Source: Ideonella sp.
GTDB taxonomy: Bacteria; Pseudomonadota; Gammaproteobacteria; Burkholderiales; Burkholderiaceae_C
NCBI GenBank assembly: GCA_015075545.1
Contig: JABTUC010000007.1
Coordinates: 42,627-106,626 of the forward strand
DNA: 64,000 nucleotides
Reading direction: 5' to 3'
A program made the translations under genes and the position numbers. Positions 43,422 through 53,492 of this stretch are shown piece by piece. Under the pieces are notes generated by a model. It searched no databases, had not been told where the DNA came from, and saw only the letters and a list, made by a program, of their open reading frames with translations. Position 1 is the first letter of the stretch. Each line of letters opens with the position of its first letter.

Positions 43422-44405
43422 ATGAACGACATGGTCCGCATCGCCTGCGTCGGCCACGCCGCGCTCGACCACGTGTTCGAGGTCGATGCGCTGCCCGCAC
43501 GCCCCACCAAGACGCCGGCGCGCAGCTACCGGCCAGGCACCGGCGGCATGGCGTTCAACGCCGCGATCGCCGCGGCGCGGCTGGGCGCTGCGGTGCGCAT
43601 GATCGGCCGCGTCGGCTGCGAGCCGGGCGTGCGCATGCTGCGCGAGCGGCTGCGCGCCGAGGGCGTCGAGCCGCGCGGCCTCGAGAGCGTGCCCGGCGGC
43701 ACCACGTCGGTGTCGGCGATCGTGGTCGACGCGCGCGGCGAGCGCCAGATCTTCAACCACCGCGGCAATGCGATCGCCGCCGCGCACCCGCTGGACACGC
43801 GGCTGCTGCAAGGAGCCGACGTGGTGCTCGCCGATCCGCGCTGGGTGGCGGGCGCGGCCGCCGCGTTGCGCTGGGCGCGTGCGCAGCGCGTGACCGCCGT
43901 CCTCGATGTCGACGTCGCGCCGGCGTCCGACCTGCAGCAACTCGTGGCGCTCACCGAGTGGGCCGTGTTCTCCGAGGCCGGTCTGGCGGCGTACGCGCCG
44001 GGGCTCGCGGTACGCGACGCGTTGCAGTGCGCACTGGCTGGCGGCTGCGAGGTCGCCATGGTCACGCGCGGCGAGCGACCAGTGTGGTGGCAACGCCGCG
44101 GCGGCACGCTGCAGCGGCTCGCGGTGCCGCGCGTCAGCGCCGTCGACACCACCGGCGCGGGCGATGTCTTCCACGCCGCGCTCGCGCTGGCGCTCGGCGA
44201 GCGGCGCAGCGATCGTGCCGCCGCCGCGTTTGCCGCCACCGCGGCGGCGCTGAAGTGCCTCGCCGGGCCCGGCGTGCTCGGCGCGCCGCAGCGGCATGCG
44301 GTGGAGCGCGCGCTGCCGCCCGCGCGTAGGCCGGGCGCGGGCCCCGCTGCGCGGGGCGCGACAACCGAAGGTTGCGGCGCAGGCTCACATCGCGCAGCGA
44401 TGTGA
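43422..44405 (+). CDS. PfkB-family sugar/nucleoside kinase
   Basis: A 327-residue kinase of the ribokinase family. The N-terminal GG signature is RPGTGGMAFNAAIAAARLGA, and the C-terminal anion hole/catalytic motif is DTTGAGDVFHAAL with the catalytic Asp. It probably phosphorylates a sugar; the substrate is unclear. The last 25-30 residues (GAGPAARGATTEGCGAGS) do not look like kinase and are encoded by DNA that folds into three hairpins. The gene has therefore probably read into a repeat element. ATG 43431 is an alternative start. Confidence 0.87.
   Translation: MNDMVRIACVGHAALDHVFEVDALPARPTKTPARSYRPGTGGMAFNAAIAAARLGAAVRMIGRVGCEPGVRMLRERLRAEGVEPRGLESVPGGTTSVSAIVVDARGERQIFNHRGNAIAAAHPLDTRLLQGADVVLADPRWVAGAAAALRWARAQRVTAVLDVDVAPASDLQQLVALTEWAVFSEAGLAAYAPGLAVRDALQCALAGGCEVAMVTRGERPVWWQRRGGTLQRLAVPRVSAVDTTGAGDVFHAALALALGERRSDRAAAAFAATAAALKCLAGPGVLGAPQRHAVERALPPARRPGAGPAARGATTEGCGAGSHRAAM
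44341..44404 (+). repeat. Three consecutive hairpins at the pfkB-type/trkA junction
   Basis: Perfect stems lie at 44341-44357 (GCCCCGC, loop TGC), 44362-44374 (CAACC, loop GAA) and 44386-44404 (CACATCGC, loop GCA). They sit in the last 65 bases of the kinase gene, directly before the trkA promoter. They resemble REP-type palindromic units. Confidence 0.75.
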
Positions 44406-44428
44406 AGGTGCGCAGCGCCGGCCGAAGC

Positions 44429-44434
44429 CACAAT
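44429..44434 (+). promoter_or_regulatory. -10-like CACAAT before trkA
   Basis: CACAAT, a 6-nt spacer CGCCGC, then ATG 44441. It fits a leaderless trkA-trkH transcript. Confidence 0.45.
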
Positions 44435-44440
44435 CGCCGC

Positions 44441-45841
44441 ATGAAGATCGTCATCCTGGGCGCCGGTCGGGTCGGTGAGAGCGTGGCCGAAAGCCTGGTG
44501 CTGGAGCGCAACGACATCACGGTGATCGATCTCGACGCCGATCGTCTGAAGGCGCTGCAGGATCGGTTCGACCTGCGCACCGTGGTCGGCGACGGCATCC
44601 AGCCGTCGGTGCTGCGCGAGGCGGGCATCGACGACGCCGACCTGCTGATCGCCTGCGCGGCACAGGACGAGACCAACCTCGTGGTGTGCAAGGTCGCGCA
44701 CGACGTGTTCGGCGTGCCGACCAACGTGGCGCGCCTGCGCTCGCCGGAGTTCCAGGCCGGCACGCCGCTGCTCGACAGAGGCGGCTTCGCGGTCGACCAG
44801 GTGATCTGCCCGGAGCAGTCGGTGACGGCTTACGTGCGCAAGCTGGTCGAGTACCCCGAGGCGTTGCAGGTGATGCAGTTCGCGAAGGGGCTGGTCAGTC
44901 TGGTGGCGGTGCGTGCGGTGGGCAGCGGCCCGCTGGTAGGTCACAGCCTGGCCGAGATCCCGAACCTGCTGCCCGACACGCCGATGCGCGTGGTGGCGAT
45001 CTACCGCGGCGAGACCTCGCTCGCGCGGCTCGACGGCCAGGCGCGCATCGAGCCGGGCGACGAGGTGTTCCTGCTGGCCGCCACCACGCAGATTCGCCGC
45101 GTGCTGGCGGCGCTGGGCAAGATGGATCGGCCGGTCAAGCGCGTGATGATCGCCGGCGGCGGCCGCGTCGGGCTGCGGCTGGCGCGCGAGATCTCGCAGT
45201 CGTACCAGGTCAAGCTGATCGAGACGAGCCAGGCGCGCTGCGAGTATCTGGCCACGCAGTTGCCGGGCTCCGTGCTGGTGCTGCGCGGCGACAGCACCGA
45301 CGAGGATCTGCTGGGCGAGGAGAACGTCGGCGAGATGGATCTGTTCCTCGCGCTGACCAGCGACGACGAGGACAACATCATGGCCTGCCTGCTGGCCAAG
45401 CGGCTGGGCGCGCGCCGCGTGTTCGCGCTGATCAACCGCAAGGCCTATGCCGATCTGGTGCAGAGCACGCAGATCGACATCGCGATCTCGCCGGCGCACG
45501 CGGTGATCGGCGAGCTGCTCACCAACGTGCGGCGCGGCGACATCGAGGCGGTGCACAGCCTGCGCCACGGCGCCGCCGAGGCGCTGGAGGCGGTGGTGCG
45601 CGGCGACCGCAAGACCTGCAAGGTGGCCGACCGACGCGTCGATCAGATCCGGCTGCCCGAGGGCGCGCAGATCGGTGCGTTGGTGCGCTCGCGCGGCGAC
45701 AGCGGCGAAGCTCCCGAGGTCATCATCCCGCACCACGACACCGTGATCCGCAGCGGCGACCACGTGATCGTGTTCGTGCCGCGCAAGCCCATGGTGCGCG
45801 AGATCGAGAAGCTGTTCCAAGTGAGCGCGCTGTTCGCCTGA
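44441..45841 (+). CDS. trkA: Trk potassium uptake regulatory subunit TrkA
   Basis: A 466-residue cytoplasmic protein made of two tandem RCK units. Each has a Rossmann NAD-binding domain (ILGAGRVGESVAESL at residue 4 and MIAGGGRVGLRLA near 236) and a TrkA_C domain. It gates the TrkH channel in response to NAD(H)/ATP. Length matches the two-domain TrkA of proteobacteria. It is 2 bases before trkH, clearly an operon. Confidence 0.95.
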   Translation: MKIVILGAGRVGESVAESLVLERNDITVIDLDADRLKALQDRFDLRTVVGDGIQPSVLREAGIDDADLLIACAAQDETNLVVCKVAHDVFGVPTNVARLRSPEFQAGTPLLDRGGFAVDQVICPEQSVTAYVRKLVEYPEALQVMQFAKGLVSLVAVRAVGSGPLVGHSLAEIPNLLPDTPMRVVAIYRGETSLARLDGQARIEPGDEVFLLAATTQIRRVLAALGKMDRPVKRVMIAGGGRVGLRLAREISQSYQVKLIETSQARCEYLATQLPGSVLVLRGDSTDEDLLGEENVGEMDLFLALTSDDEDNIMACLLAKRLGARRVFALINRKAYADLVQSTQIDIAISPAHAVIGELLTNVRRGDIEAVHSLRHGAAEALEAVVRGDRKTCKVADRRVDQIRLPEGAQIGALVRSRGDSGEAPEVIIPHHDTVIRSGDHVIVFVPRKPMVREIEKLFQVSALFA

Positions 45842-45843
45842 CG

Positions 45844-47298
45844 ATGGGTGCGCTGGCGGTTGTCGCGCTGGTCGGCCGCCTGGTCGCGCTGTTCGCGCTG
45901 CTGATGCTGGTGCCGCTGGCCTTCGCCAACGCCGACGGCGGCCGCGGCACGAGCGCCTTCGTCGCCGCCATGGCGGTCACCGCCGGCGCCGGCCTGGCAA
46001 TGGGCCTGGCGGTGCGGCGCTTCCGCCGCGAGCTGCAGCCGCGCGACGGTTTCGTGCTGGTGGGCATGACCTGGGTGCTGCTGCCGGCTTTCGGTGCGCT
46101 GCCGCTGCTGCTGGCGGTGCCGGGCCTGAGCGTCACCGACGCCTACTTCGAAGCCATGTCGGGCTTCACCGCGACGGGCGCCACCGTGCTGTCGGGGCTC
46201 GACGCGCTGCCGCTGTCGGTCAACGTCTGGCGCTGTCTGCTGATGCTGGTGGGCGGCCTGGGCATCATCGTGCTGGCGGTGGCGATCCTGCCGCTGCTGG
46301 GCGTCGGCGGCACGCAGTTGTTCCACACCGAGGTGACCGGCCCCATCAAGGACCAGAAACTGACGCCGCGCATCGCGCAGACCGCGCGCGGCCTGTGGAC
46401 GGTGTACTTCGTGTTCGCACTGGGCTGCTTCCTCGCCTATCGCTGGGCCGGCATGAGCTGGAGCGATGCCTTCATGCACATGTGCAGCACGGTCAGCCTG
46501 GGCGGCTTCTCGTCGCACGACGCCAGCTTCGGGCACTGGAACTCGCCGCGCATCGAGGCGGTGGCCATCGTGTTCATGCTGCTGGCCGGCGTGAACTTCG
46601 CGCTCTACTTCGTGGCCTGGCGGCAGCGCTCGCTGGCCTGCCTGTGGCGCAACATCGAGGTGCGGGCGTTCTTCGCGGTGCTGGCGCTCAGCATCGCGCT
46701 GATCGTGCCGTTCCTGGTGGCCACCGGCAGCCAGGCGAGCTTCGGCGAGGCGCTGCGGCGCACCGTGTTCCACGTGGTATCGATCGCCACCACCACCGGC
46801 TACGCGTCGTACGACTACGCGCAGTGGCCGGTGTTCGCGCCGATGCTGATGATCCTGCTCGGCTGCTTTGCCACCTGTGCCGGCTCGACCGGCGGCGGCA
46901 TCAAGATGATCCGCATGCTGCTGCTGCTCAAGCAGGCGGGCCGCGAGCTGGTGCGCATCGTGCACCCGAACGTCGTCGCCCCGGTGGTGCTCGGCGGCGC
47001 CCCTGTCGGCGCGCGCGTGATGCAGAGCGTGATCGCCTACATGATGCTGTACGGGGCCTCGTTGGTCGGGCTGACGATGCTGCTGTTGTTCAGTGGGCTC
47101 GACGTGCTGACCGCCTTCACCGCGGTGGTGGCCTGCGTCAACAACATCGGGCCCGGCCTGGGCGACGTCGGTCCGGCGGTCAACTATGGCGGGCTCAGCG
47201 ATTTCCAGACCTGGGTCTGCACCTTCGCGATGATGCTCGGCCGCCTGGAGCTGCTGTCGCTGCTGGTGCTGCTGACGCCGCAGTTCTGGCGCCGCTGA
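45844..47298 (+). CDS. trkH: Trk potassium channel subunit TrkH
   Basis: A 484-residue inner-membrane K+ channel with repeated M1-P-M2 units. Four filter-like loops are visible: MSGFTATGATVL, CSTVSLGGFSS, VSIATTTGYAS, and VACVNNIGPGLG near the C-terminus. A long intramembrane loop (CAGSTGGGIKMIRM) matches the gating loop of TrkH. With TrkA it forms the Trk K+ uptake system. Confidence 0.95.
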   Translation: MGALAVVALVGRLVALFALLMLVPLAFANADGGRGTSAFVAAMAVTAGAGLAMGLAVRRFRRELQPRDGFVLVGMTWVLLPAFGALPLLLAVPGLSVTDAYFEAMSGFTATGATVLSGLDALPLSVNVWRCLLMLVGGLGIIVLAVAILPLLGVGGTQLFHTEVTGPIKDQKLTPRIAQTARGLWTVYFVFALGCFLAYRWAGMSWSDAFMHMCSTVSLGGFSSHDASFGHWNSPRIEAVAIVFMLLAGVNFALYFVAWRQRSLACLWRNIEVRAFFAVLALSIALIVPFLVATGSQASFGEALRRTVFHVVSIATTTGYASYDYAQWPVFAPMLMILLGCFATCAGSTGGGIKMIRMLLLLKQAGRELVRIVHPNVVAPVVLGGAPVGARVMQSVIAYMMLYGASLVGLTMLLLFSGLDVLTAFTAVVACVNNIGPGLGDVGPAVNYGGLSDFQTWVCTFAMMLGRLELLSLLVLLTPQFWRR

Positions 47299-47372
47299 CC
47301 GCGGCGCGCCGGGTACGATGGTGGCCCGGGTTTGCGCAACGGCGGTGCCCCGTCGGCTCGTCGAGTGACACG

Positions 47373-49139
47373 ATGGAACCCAACGATCCCGATTTCCCGC
47401 GCACGGCGGTCGGCGCCGGCAGCACCGAGCTGCCGCCTGGCTATGCGCTGCAGGAGTTCGTGATCGAGAGCGTGCTCGGGGTCGGCGGCTTCGGCATCGT
47501 CTACCGCGCACGCGACACCCGCCTGCAACGCGAGGTGGCGGTCAAGGAGTACATGCCCGCCGGCATCGCCGCGCGTGCCGCCGATCTCACGGTCTCGGCC
47601 AGCTCGCAGCGCCAGCGCGAGACCTTCGAGACCGGGCTGCGCAGCTTCGTCAACGAGGCGCAATTGCTGGCGTCGTTCGATCACCCGTCGCTGCTGCGGG
47701 TGCACCGCTTCTGGGAGGCCAACGGCACCGCCTACATGGTGATGCCGCTGTACCGCGGCGTCACGCTCAAGGCGTGGCTGAAGGCGCACCTGGTGCCGCC
47801 CGACGAGGCCTGGCTGCTCGCGCTGCTGCAGCCGCTGACGCTGGCGCTCGAGCTGCTGCACAACGCCCAGCCGTGCTGCCTGCACCGCGACGTGGCACCC
47901 GACAACATCCTGCTGCTCGAGGCGTCGCTGGACGACGCGGCGAGCGCTTCGCCGCCGCGGCCGCTGCTGCTCGACTTCGGCGCCGCGCGCCGCGTGATCG
48001 GCGACATGACGCACACCTTGACCGTGTTCCTGAAGCCCGGCTACGCGCCGGTCGAGCAGTACGGCGAGGTGCGGTCGATGAAACAAGGCCCGTGGACCGA
48101 TGTCTACGCGCTGAGTGCGGTGCTGTACGCCTGCATCGCCGGCCGCACGCCGCTGGCCGCGGTCGACCGCCTGCTCAGCGATGACCTGGTGCCCGCCGCG
48201 CGGGTCGGCGCCGGCCGCTACACGCGCCAGTTCCTGGCGGCAATCGACGCCGGTCTCGGCCTGCGCCCCGAGCAGCGGCCGCAGTCGATGGCCCAATTGC
48301 GGCGGCTGTTCGCCGAAGCCGGCAGCGCGGCGAGCGAACCCGCCGCGTTGGTCGCCGACAGCGCCGACAGCGCCGACGAGGCGACGGTGCTGGTGCCGCA
48401 ACGGCCGCCAGCGGAGCGGCCGCTCGGCGTCGCGCTCGGCGCCGTCGCCGTGGCGGCGACGGCCCTGGGAGCCTGGTGGTGGCTGCAGCGCGAGCCGCCT
48501 GCCACGGAGGCTGATGCAGCGGTGGTCGCCAGCCGCCCCGGCACGCCGCCCGCAGCGACTCCCCCGCCCGTTGCGGCGAGCCCCGCGCCGCAGCCGGTCG
48601 CGGCCGAGCCCTTCAGCGTGCTGGCCGCGCTGCGCGACATCGTGGCGCACGGCGATCCGCAGATCGAGGTGACCGCGACAGCCGACAAGTCGACGCTGGT
48701 GATCGGGCACGACTCGCTGCGCTTTCGCGTGCGCGCCAGCGAGGCCGGCCATGTCTACGTGTTCTCCGGCGGCACCGACAAGCAGCACTTCCAGCTGCTG
48801 TTCCCGAACCGTCTCGACAAGGCCAACCGCATCGGCGCCGGCGCCGAGCTGGTGCTGCCGCGCAAGAGCTGGGAGATCAGTGCCGAGGGACCGGCCGGCG
48901 ACAGCCACCTGGTGGTGCTGGTGTCTCGCCACGAGCGCGACCTGTCGCAGGTGGGGCTGCGCCAGACCGACGAACCGATCCCGTCGTTCGATCTCCTGCA
49001 GGCCGAGCGCCTGTGGCAGCAGCGTGCGGCAGGTGCCAGCCCCTATGTCGGTGTACCGGTTTGCAGCGGCTGCAGCGACGCCTTCGGTGCCGCCTTGCTG
49101 GCGGTGCGCGAGGTGAATCGCGAGGCCGCGGGCCGCTGA
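47373..49139 (+). CDS. Ser/Thr protein kinase with transmembrane helix and DUF4384-like domain
   Basis: A 588-residue protein. Residues about 25-310 are a Hanks-type kinase: glycine loop VLGVGGFGIVYRARD, Lys in VAVKEYM, catalytic CLHRDVAPDN, and LLLDFGAAR. All key residues are present, so it should be active. One transmembrane helix follows (LGVALGAVAVAATALGAWWWLQ, about residue 350) and a Pro-rich linker. The C-terminal extracytoplasmic domain (RVRASEAGHVYVFSGG, HFQLLFPN) is DUF4384-like, a domain found with bacterial caspase proteins. It is next to an OmpA-like and a caspase gene. Confidence 0.88.
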   Translation: MEPNDPDFPRTAVGAGSTELPPGYALQEFVIESVLGVGGFGIVYRARDTRLQREVAVKEYMPAGIAARAADLTVSASSQRQRETFETGLRSFVNEAQLLASFDHPSLLRVHRFWEANGTAYMVMPLYRGVTLKAWLKAHLVPPDEAWLLALLQPLTLALELLHNAQPCCLHRDVAPDNILLLEASLDDAASASPPRPLLLDFGAARRVIGDMTHTLTVFLKPGYAPVEQYGEVRSMKQGPWTDVYALSAVLYACIAGRTPLAAVDRLLSDDLVPAARVGAGRYTRQFLAAIDAGLGLRPEQRPQSMAQLRRLFAEAGSAASEPAALVADSADSADEATVLVPQRPPAERPLGVALGAVAVAATALGAWWWLQREPPATEADAAVVASRPGTPPAATPPPVAASPAPQPVAAEPFSVLAALRDIVAHGDPQIEVTATADKSTLVIGHDSLRFRVRASEAGHVYVFSGGTDKQHFQLLFPNRLDKANRIGAGAELVLPRKSWEISAEGPAGDSHLVVLVSRHERDLSQVGLRQTDEPIPSFDLLQAERLWQQRAAGASPYVGVPVCSGCSDAFGAALLAVREVNREAAGR

Positions 49140-49173
49140 GCCGGCGCGCCGCGGGCGTGCAGCGGCATCGGAC

Positions 49174-49770
49174 CTACGGCACCTGGGTGGCGATCGTGAC
49201 GCGGCGGTTCTCCGGCGCCGCCGGGTACGCCGTGTTCAGCAGTTCGCTCTCGCCCTTGCCCTCGGCCATCAGGCGCGCCGGGTCGATGCCGTGCGTGTCG
49301 ACCAGGTACGAGCGCACGCTGTCGGCGCGCTGCCGCGACAACACGAGGTTGGCCTCGCTGCTACCGCGCGGGTCGGCGTGGCCTTCGACGGTGAAGCGGT
49401 AGCTCGCCAAGCGGCTGTTCTTCAGCGCCGTGCCCACCACGTCGAGCTGCTGGCGCGCAGTGGAGGTGAGCGTCGACGAGCCGGTGAGGAACGTGATCAG
49501 CAGCGATGCGCTCGGCCGCACCGGGCGCGCCGGCCCGGGTTGTGCAGCGGTGGCCTTCACGCGCAGGCTGCGCTTGCGCACTCCGTCGGGGCTCAGCGCC
49601 TCGACCAGGCTCGCCTCGTTGACCTCGGCGCCGATCAGCAGGTCGCTCGACGGCGCGGCCTGCGCCGCCTGTTGCGCGGACGCGGCTGACGCCAGCATGA
49701 CCCAGAGGCAAGAGGCGATCCAACCGGCTCGCAGCGGACTGCCGCGCTGCGACGTAGCGATGGTGCCCAT
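49174..49770 (-). CDS. OmpA-family peptidoglycan-binding protein
   Basis: A 198-residue exported protein with a signal peptide (IASCLWVMLASAASAQ). The C-terminal OmpA-like domain spans about residues 85-195 (LLITFLTGSSTLTSTARQQLD, TVEGHADPRGSSEANLVLS, RADSVRSYLVDTHGI, PENRRVTI). The meso-DAP-binding Asp and Arg positions are present. There is no beta-barrel, so it links the envelope to peptidoglycan. It is convergent with the kinase gene and divergent from the caspase gene. Confidence 0.88.
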   Translation of the reverse strand: MGTIATSQRGSPLRAGWIASCLWVMLASAASAQQAAQAAPSSDLLIGAEVNEASLVEALSPDGVRKRSLRVKATAAQPGPARPVRPSASLLITFLTGSSTLTSTARQQLDVVGTALKNSRLASYRFTVEGHADPRGSSEANLVLSRQRADSVRSYLVDTHGIDPARLMAEGKGESELLNTAYPAAPENRRVTIATQVP

Positions 49771-49946
49771 GCGAACCTCCTCCCGGCCGAGTGTGGATCG
49801 ATGCTACGCCGCAGCCCGTGGCGCCGAGACCGCCAGGAGGGGGAAGCCAGCCTGCAATCGTGGGGGGTGATGACCTCCGAAGCGGGCGCGGCAGGCGGGG
49901 CAGGTGATAAAAGCGTTCGCAGCACCACGATGCGCGCGTGCAGTCG

Positions 49947-52900
49947 ATGACGCCGATGCCCACCGCCACCGCCTTTCTCGCCCGCGCGGCGCGCCTGCTG
50001 CGGCGCGCGGCGTGCGGCGGCGCATGGGCCTTGCTGGCGTGCGCGTCGCCGGGCCAGGCGCAGCCCGCAGCGGCCGCGCAGCCGCTGCTGATGGTGGAGC
50101 AAGGCGCGCACAGTGCGCCGGTGCGGCGCATCGACGTCGCGCGAGGCTGGGTCGTCACCGCGTCGGACGACCGCACGGCGCGGGTGTGGGATCAGGCCAG
50201 CGGCGAGTTGCGCCACGTGCTGCGGCCGCTGGCCTTCGGCGACGAGGGCGGGCGCTTGTACGGCGTGGCGATCCACCCCAGCCGGCCGCTGGTGGCCGTG
50301 GGCGGCACCACCGGCGGCGAAGGCCGGCCGCACGCGATCTACCTGTTCGACCTCGAATCCGGCGCGCTGCTGCGCACCATCGATGCGCGCGCCGGCCACG
50401 TGCGCAATCTCGCCTGGTCGGCCGACGGCAGCGTGCTGCTGGCCACCTTCGCCGGCGAGCACGGCCTGCGTGCCTACTCGCTCGACGGTGCGCCGTTGCT
50501 CGAGGCACGCGGTGCCGGCCCGGTGTTCGGGCTCGCCGTGTCGCCGCACGGTCTGGCGGCCACCGCTGGGCTCGACGGCAGCGTGCAGACGTTTCGCGTC
50601 GGCGCCGGCGCCATCGCCCCGCTGCAGCGCTTCTCGATGGGCGCGCGGCGCGCCGCCGGCGTCAGCTTCAGCCCCGACGGCCAGCGCCTGGCCATCGCCT
50701 ATGCCGACGTGCGCATCGGCGCCAACGGGCGCGAGAGCCGGCACGAACCGGTGGAGATCATCGACGCCGCCAGTGGCCGCTCGCTGGCCAGGCTCGATGA
50801 GGTGCCGGTGTTCGGCGGCGACCTGCGCGTCGTCGCGTGGTCGCGCGACGGGCACTCGATCTATGCCGGCGGCACCGCGTACACCCGCGCCTACGAGTTC
50901 CCGGTGGTGCAGTTCGACGCCGCCAGCGGCCGCTCGTTGGCGGTCATCCCGGCGGCCTCCGACAGCATCACCGACCTGGTGGCGCTGCCCGACGGAACGC
51001 TCGCCTTCAGCAGCTTCGATGGCTCGTGGGGCCTGCTGCGCGACGCGCGCGTCGTCCGCCGCACGGCGCCGGGGGTGGCCACCGTGCGCGGCGGCATGTC
51101 CGACGACTTCGAGCTGAGCGATGACGCGCGTTCGGTGCGCTGGGGCGTGCGCAGCACGGGCACCGGGCGCGGTTTCCAGTTCGAGCGGCGTCAGGTCGGC
51201 GTGCAGATGGCGACCCCGCTGCGCGCGCCGGAGACTCGCTTCAGCCTGTTCAATCGCCCGTCGGACTGGAACCTCAGCCGCGGCACGCCGATCGTCGGCG
51301 GCAAACCGCTGCCGCTGGCACAGGACGAGCGCTCGCGCGCGCTGGCGGTGGTGCGCGCGACGGCCACGGCGCTGATCGGCACCAACCGCGCGGTCTATCA
51401 GCTCGACGAGCACGGCAACGTGTTGTGGCGGCGCGCGGTCGACACCGAGGTGCGCGCGCTCAACGCCAGCAGCGATGGCCGCTGGGTGGTCGGCGCGCTG
51501 GCCGACGGCACGGTGCGCTGGTGGCGCGGCCGCGACGGCGTGCACGTGTTGACGCTGCTGGTCCAGAGCGACGGCCGCTGGGTGGTGTGGACGCCGGGCG
51601 GCTACTTCGACGCTTCGGCCGGCGCCGACCGGCTCGTCGGCTGGGCGCTGGCCAACGCGGCCTCGTCGATGGACTTCTACTCGCTGAACCGCTTCCGCGA
51701 GCGCTTCAACCGCCCCGACGTGATCGACGCCCTGCTGCAGACGCAGGACGAGGCCGCCGCGCTGGCACAACTGCAGGCGCGCGACGCCGCGCTGCGCGAG
51801 GCTGCGTTGCGCGAAGCGGCGGCGCTGCAGGAGCAGGCCGCCGCGCTGGCGCGGGCGGCGCAGCAGGCCGAGCGCGCGCGGCGCGAGGCCGACGAGCGCG
51901 ACGCGCAGGCGCGGCTGGCCGCGCAGCGCGGCCCAGGAGGCAAGCCCTGGCCGAGGCGGCGCGCGCGGCCGAGGCGCGCCGCCAGGCCGCGCAGGCCGCG
52001 CAGCCGAAGCGGCCGTGCGCGAGGCCGCCAGCGCCAGGCCGAGGCGCAGCTCGCCGCCGAACGCGAGGCCGCGCAGCTCATGCGGCGCAGGAGGCCGAGC
52101 GCGTGGCCGCCGCGCTGGCGGCGCAGCAGCAGGCGGCGCGGCGCGAGGCCGCCGAGCGCGAAGCGGCTGCCGCGCTGGCGGCGGCCGAGGCGGCGGCGCG
52201 CGAAGCCGCGATCAACGAGCGCAAGGCGCTGGCCATCGTGAAGGCGCTCGAGGTGCCGCCGTCGCTCAGTGCGTCGCAGGCCAAGCGCATCGAGCTCGCC
52301 GCGCCGGAAGTGACGCTGCGCTTCGCGATCGCCTCCAGCGGCGACCCCGCCAAGCTGCTGCTGGAAGTGCGCATCAACGGACGCCCGGCGCAGCCGTCGG
52401 AGCTGATGCTGCCGCAGCGGCTCGACGGCGTGTCGCGCGGCTTCGCCAGACTGCCGCTCGGCGAGGGCGAATCGCTGGTCGAGATCCTGGCGCACAACGC
52501 CTACGGCGTGTCGGAGCCTCTGGCCTTCACGATCGAGCGCACGCACAGCGCCGCCGGCGGCGCCGTGGTGGCCGCGCCGCCGCCGAGCGCCGACCTGTAC
52601 GTGCTGGCGATCGGCATCAGCGACTACGTGCGTGCCGACTACCGCCTCGGCCTGGCGGCCAAGGACGCGCGCGACTTCGCCGACACGCTGCGCCGCCAAC
52701 AGGGCAAGCAGTACCGCAACGTGCACGTGCGCGTGCTGGCCGACCGCGACGCCACCCGCAGCGCGATCGTCGACGGCTTCGAGTGGCTGCGGCAGTCGGT
52801 GGGCCCGTCCGACGTGGCGATGCTGTTCATGGCGGGGCACGGCCTGAACGACGCGCTGGGGCAGTACTTCTTCCTGCCCGCCGACGGCCGGCTCGAGCGC

Positions 52901-53326
52901 CTGGCCACCACGGCGCTGCCGCAGGGCACGATCGTCTCCACGCTGTCGAAGGTGCGCGGCCGGACCTTGCTCTTCCTCGACACCTGCTTCGCCGGCAGCT
53001 CGATGGGCGCGCTGAGCAAGGTCGGACGGCAGACCGAGAAGATGATGAACGACCTCGCGTCGTCGGAGAACGGGGTGATCGTGTTCGCGTCGAGCACCGG
53101 GCAGGAAGAGTCCGAGGAAAAGCTCGACTGGGGCAACGGCGCGTTCACCAAGGTGCTGATCGAAGGCCTGAGCGGCAAGGCCGACTTCACCGGCCGGGGT
53201 CGCGTGACGTTCGCGGCGCTGAACCTGTTCCTGTCCGAGGGTGTGAGCCGCCTCACCGAAGGCCGGCAGCGCCCGGTGTTCATCTCGCCGCGCGGCGTTC
53301 CCGACTTCGCACTGGTCAGTCTCTAA
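49947..53326 (+). CDS. WD40-repeat/caspase (peptidase C14) protein, reading frame interrupted
   Basis: An exported protein (signal RAACGGAWALLACASPGQAQ) with two WD40-type propeller regions (VVTASDDRTARVWDQASG; SSDGRWVVGALADGTVRWW) up to about residue 560. An Ala/Glu/Arg coiled coil follows, then a Pro-rich linker and a C-terminal caspase-like domain. The caspase domain has the catalytic His in FMAGHGLND and Cys in LFLDTCFAGSS, so both halves of the dyad are intact. The start is one of ATG 49947, ATG 49956 or GTG 49938. Frame changes between about 51932 and 52084 break the chain into the N-terminal part and the part ending at 53326. Repaired length would be about 1128 residues. It may be an assembly error or a true pseudogene. 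Confidence 0.8.
51932..52084 (+). other. Cluster of four -1 frame changes in the caspase gene coiled coil
   Basis: The Ala/Glu/Gln/Arg pattern can be followed through the linker only by losing one base four times: near 51932-51945, at about 52003, near 52034, and at about 52080. The reading phase goes 0, 2, 1, 0, 2 and returns to the caspase frame. Confidence 0.75.
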
Positions 53327-53492
53327 CCCGACAGAGGGTGTTCCCGGTCCCAAGTTCTGGGGATGTGCGGCGCGCGCCGGCGGTGGGAGCATGGGCTGCG
53401 AGCCACAGCGTGCTCTGGCCTCACGCGGCAGCGCCCAGCGGGCCGCTCGAGGCCGATCCAAGCACGCAAGATCGGCTCGCGAGGGGAGGTGC

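Noticed and set aside
51932-52084. Programmed ribosomal frameshifting in the caspase gene
   Set aside because: Four separate -1 events with no slippery heptamer are implausible; base deletions or sequencing errors explain it better.
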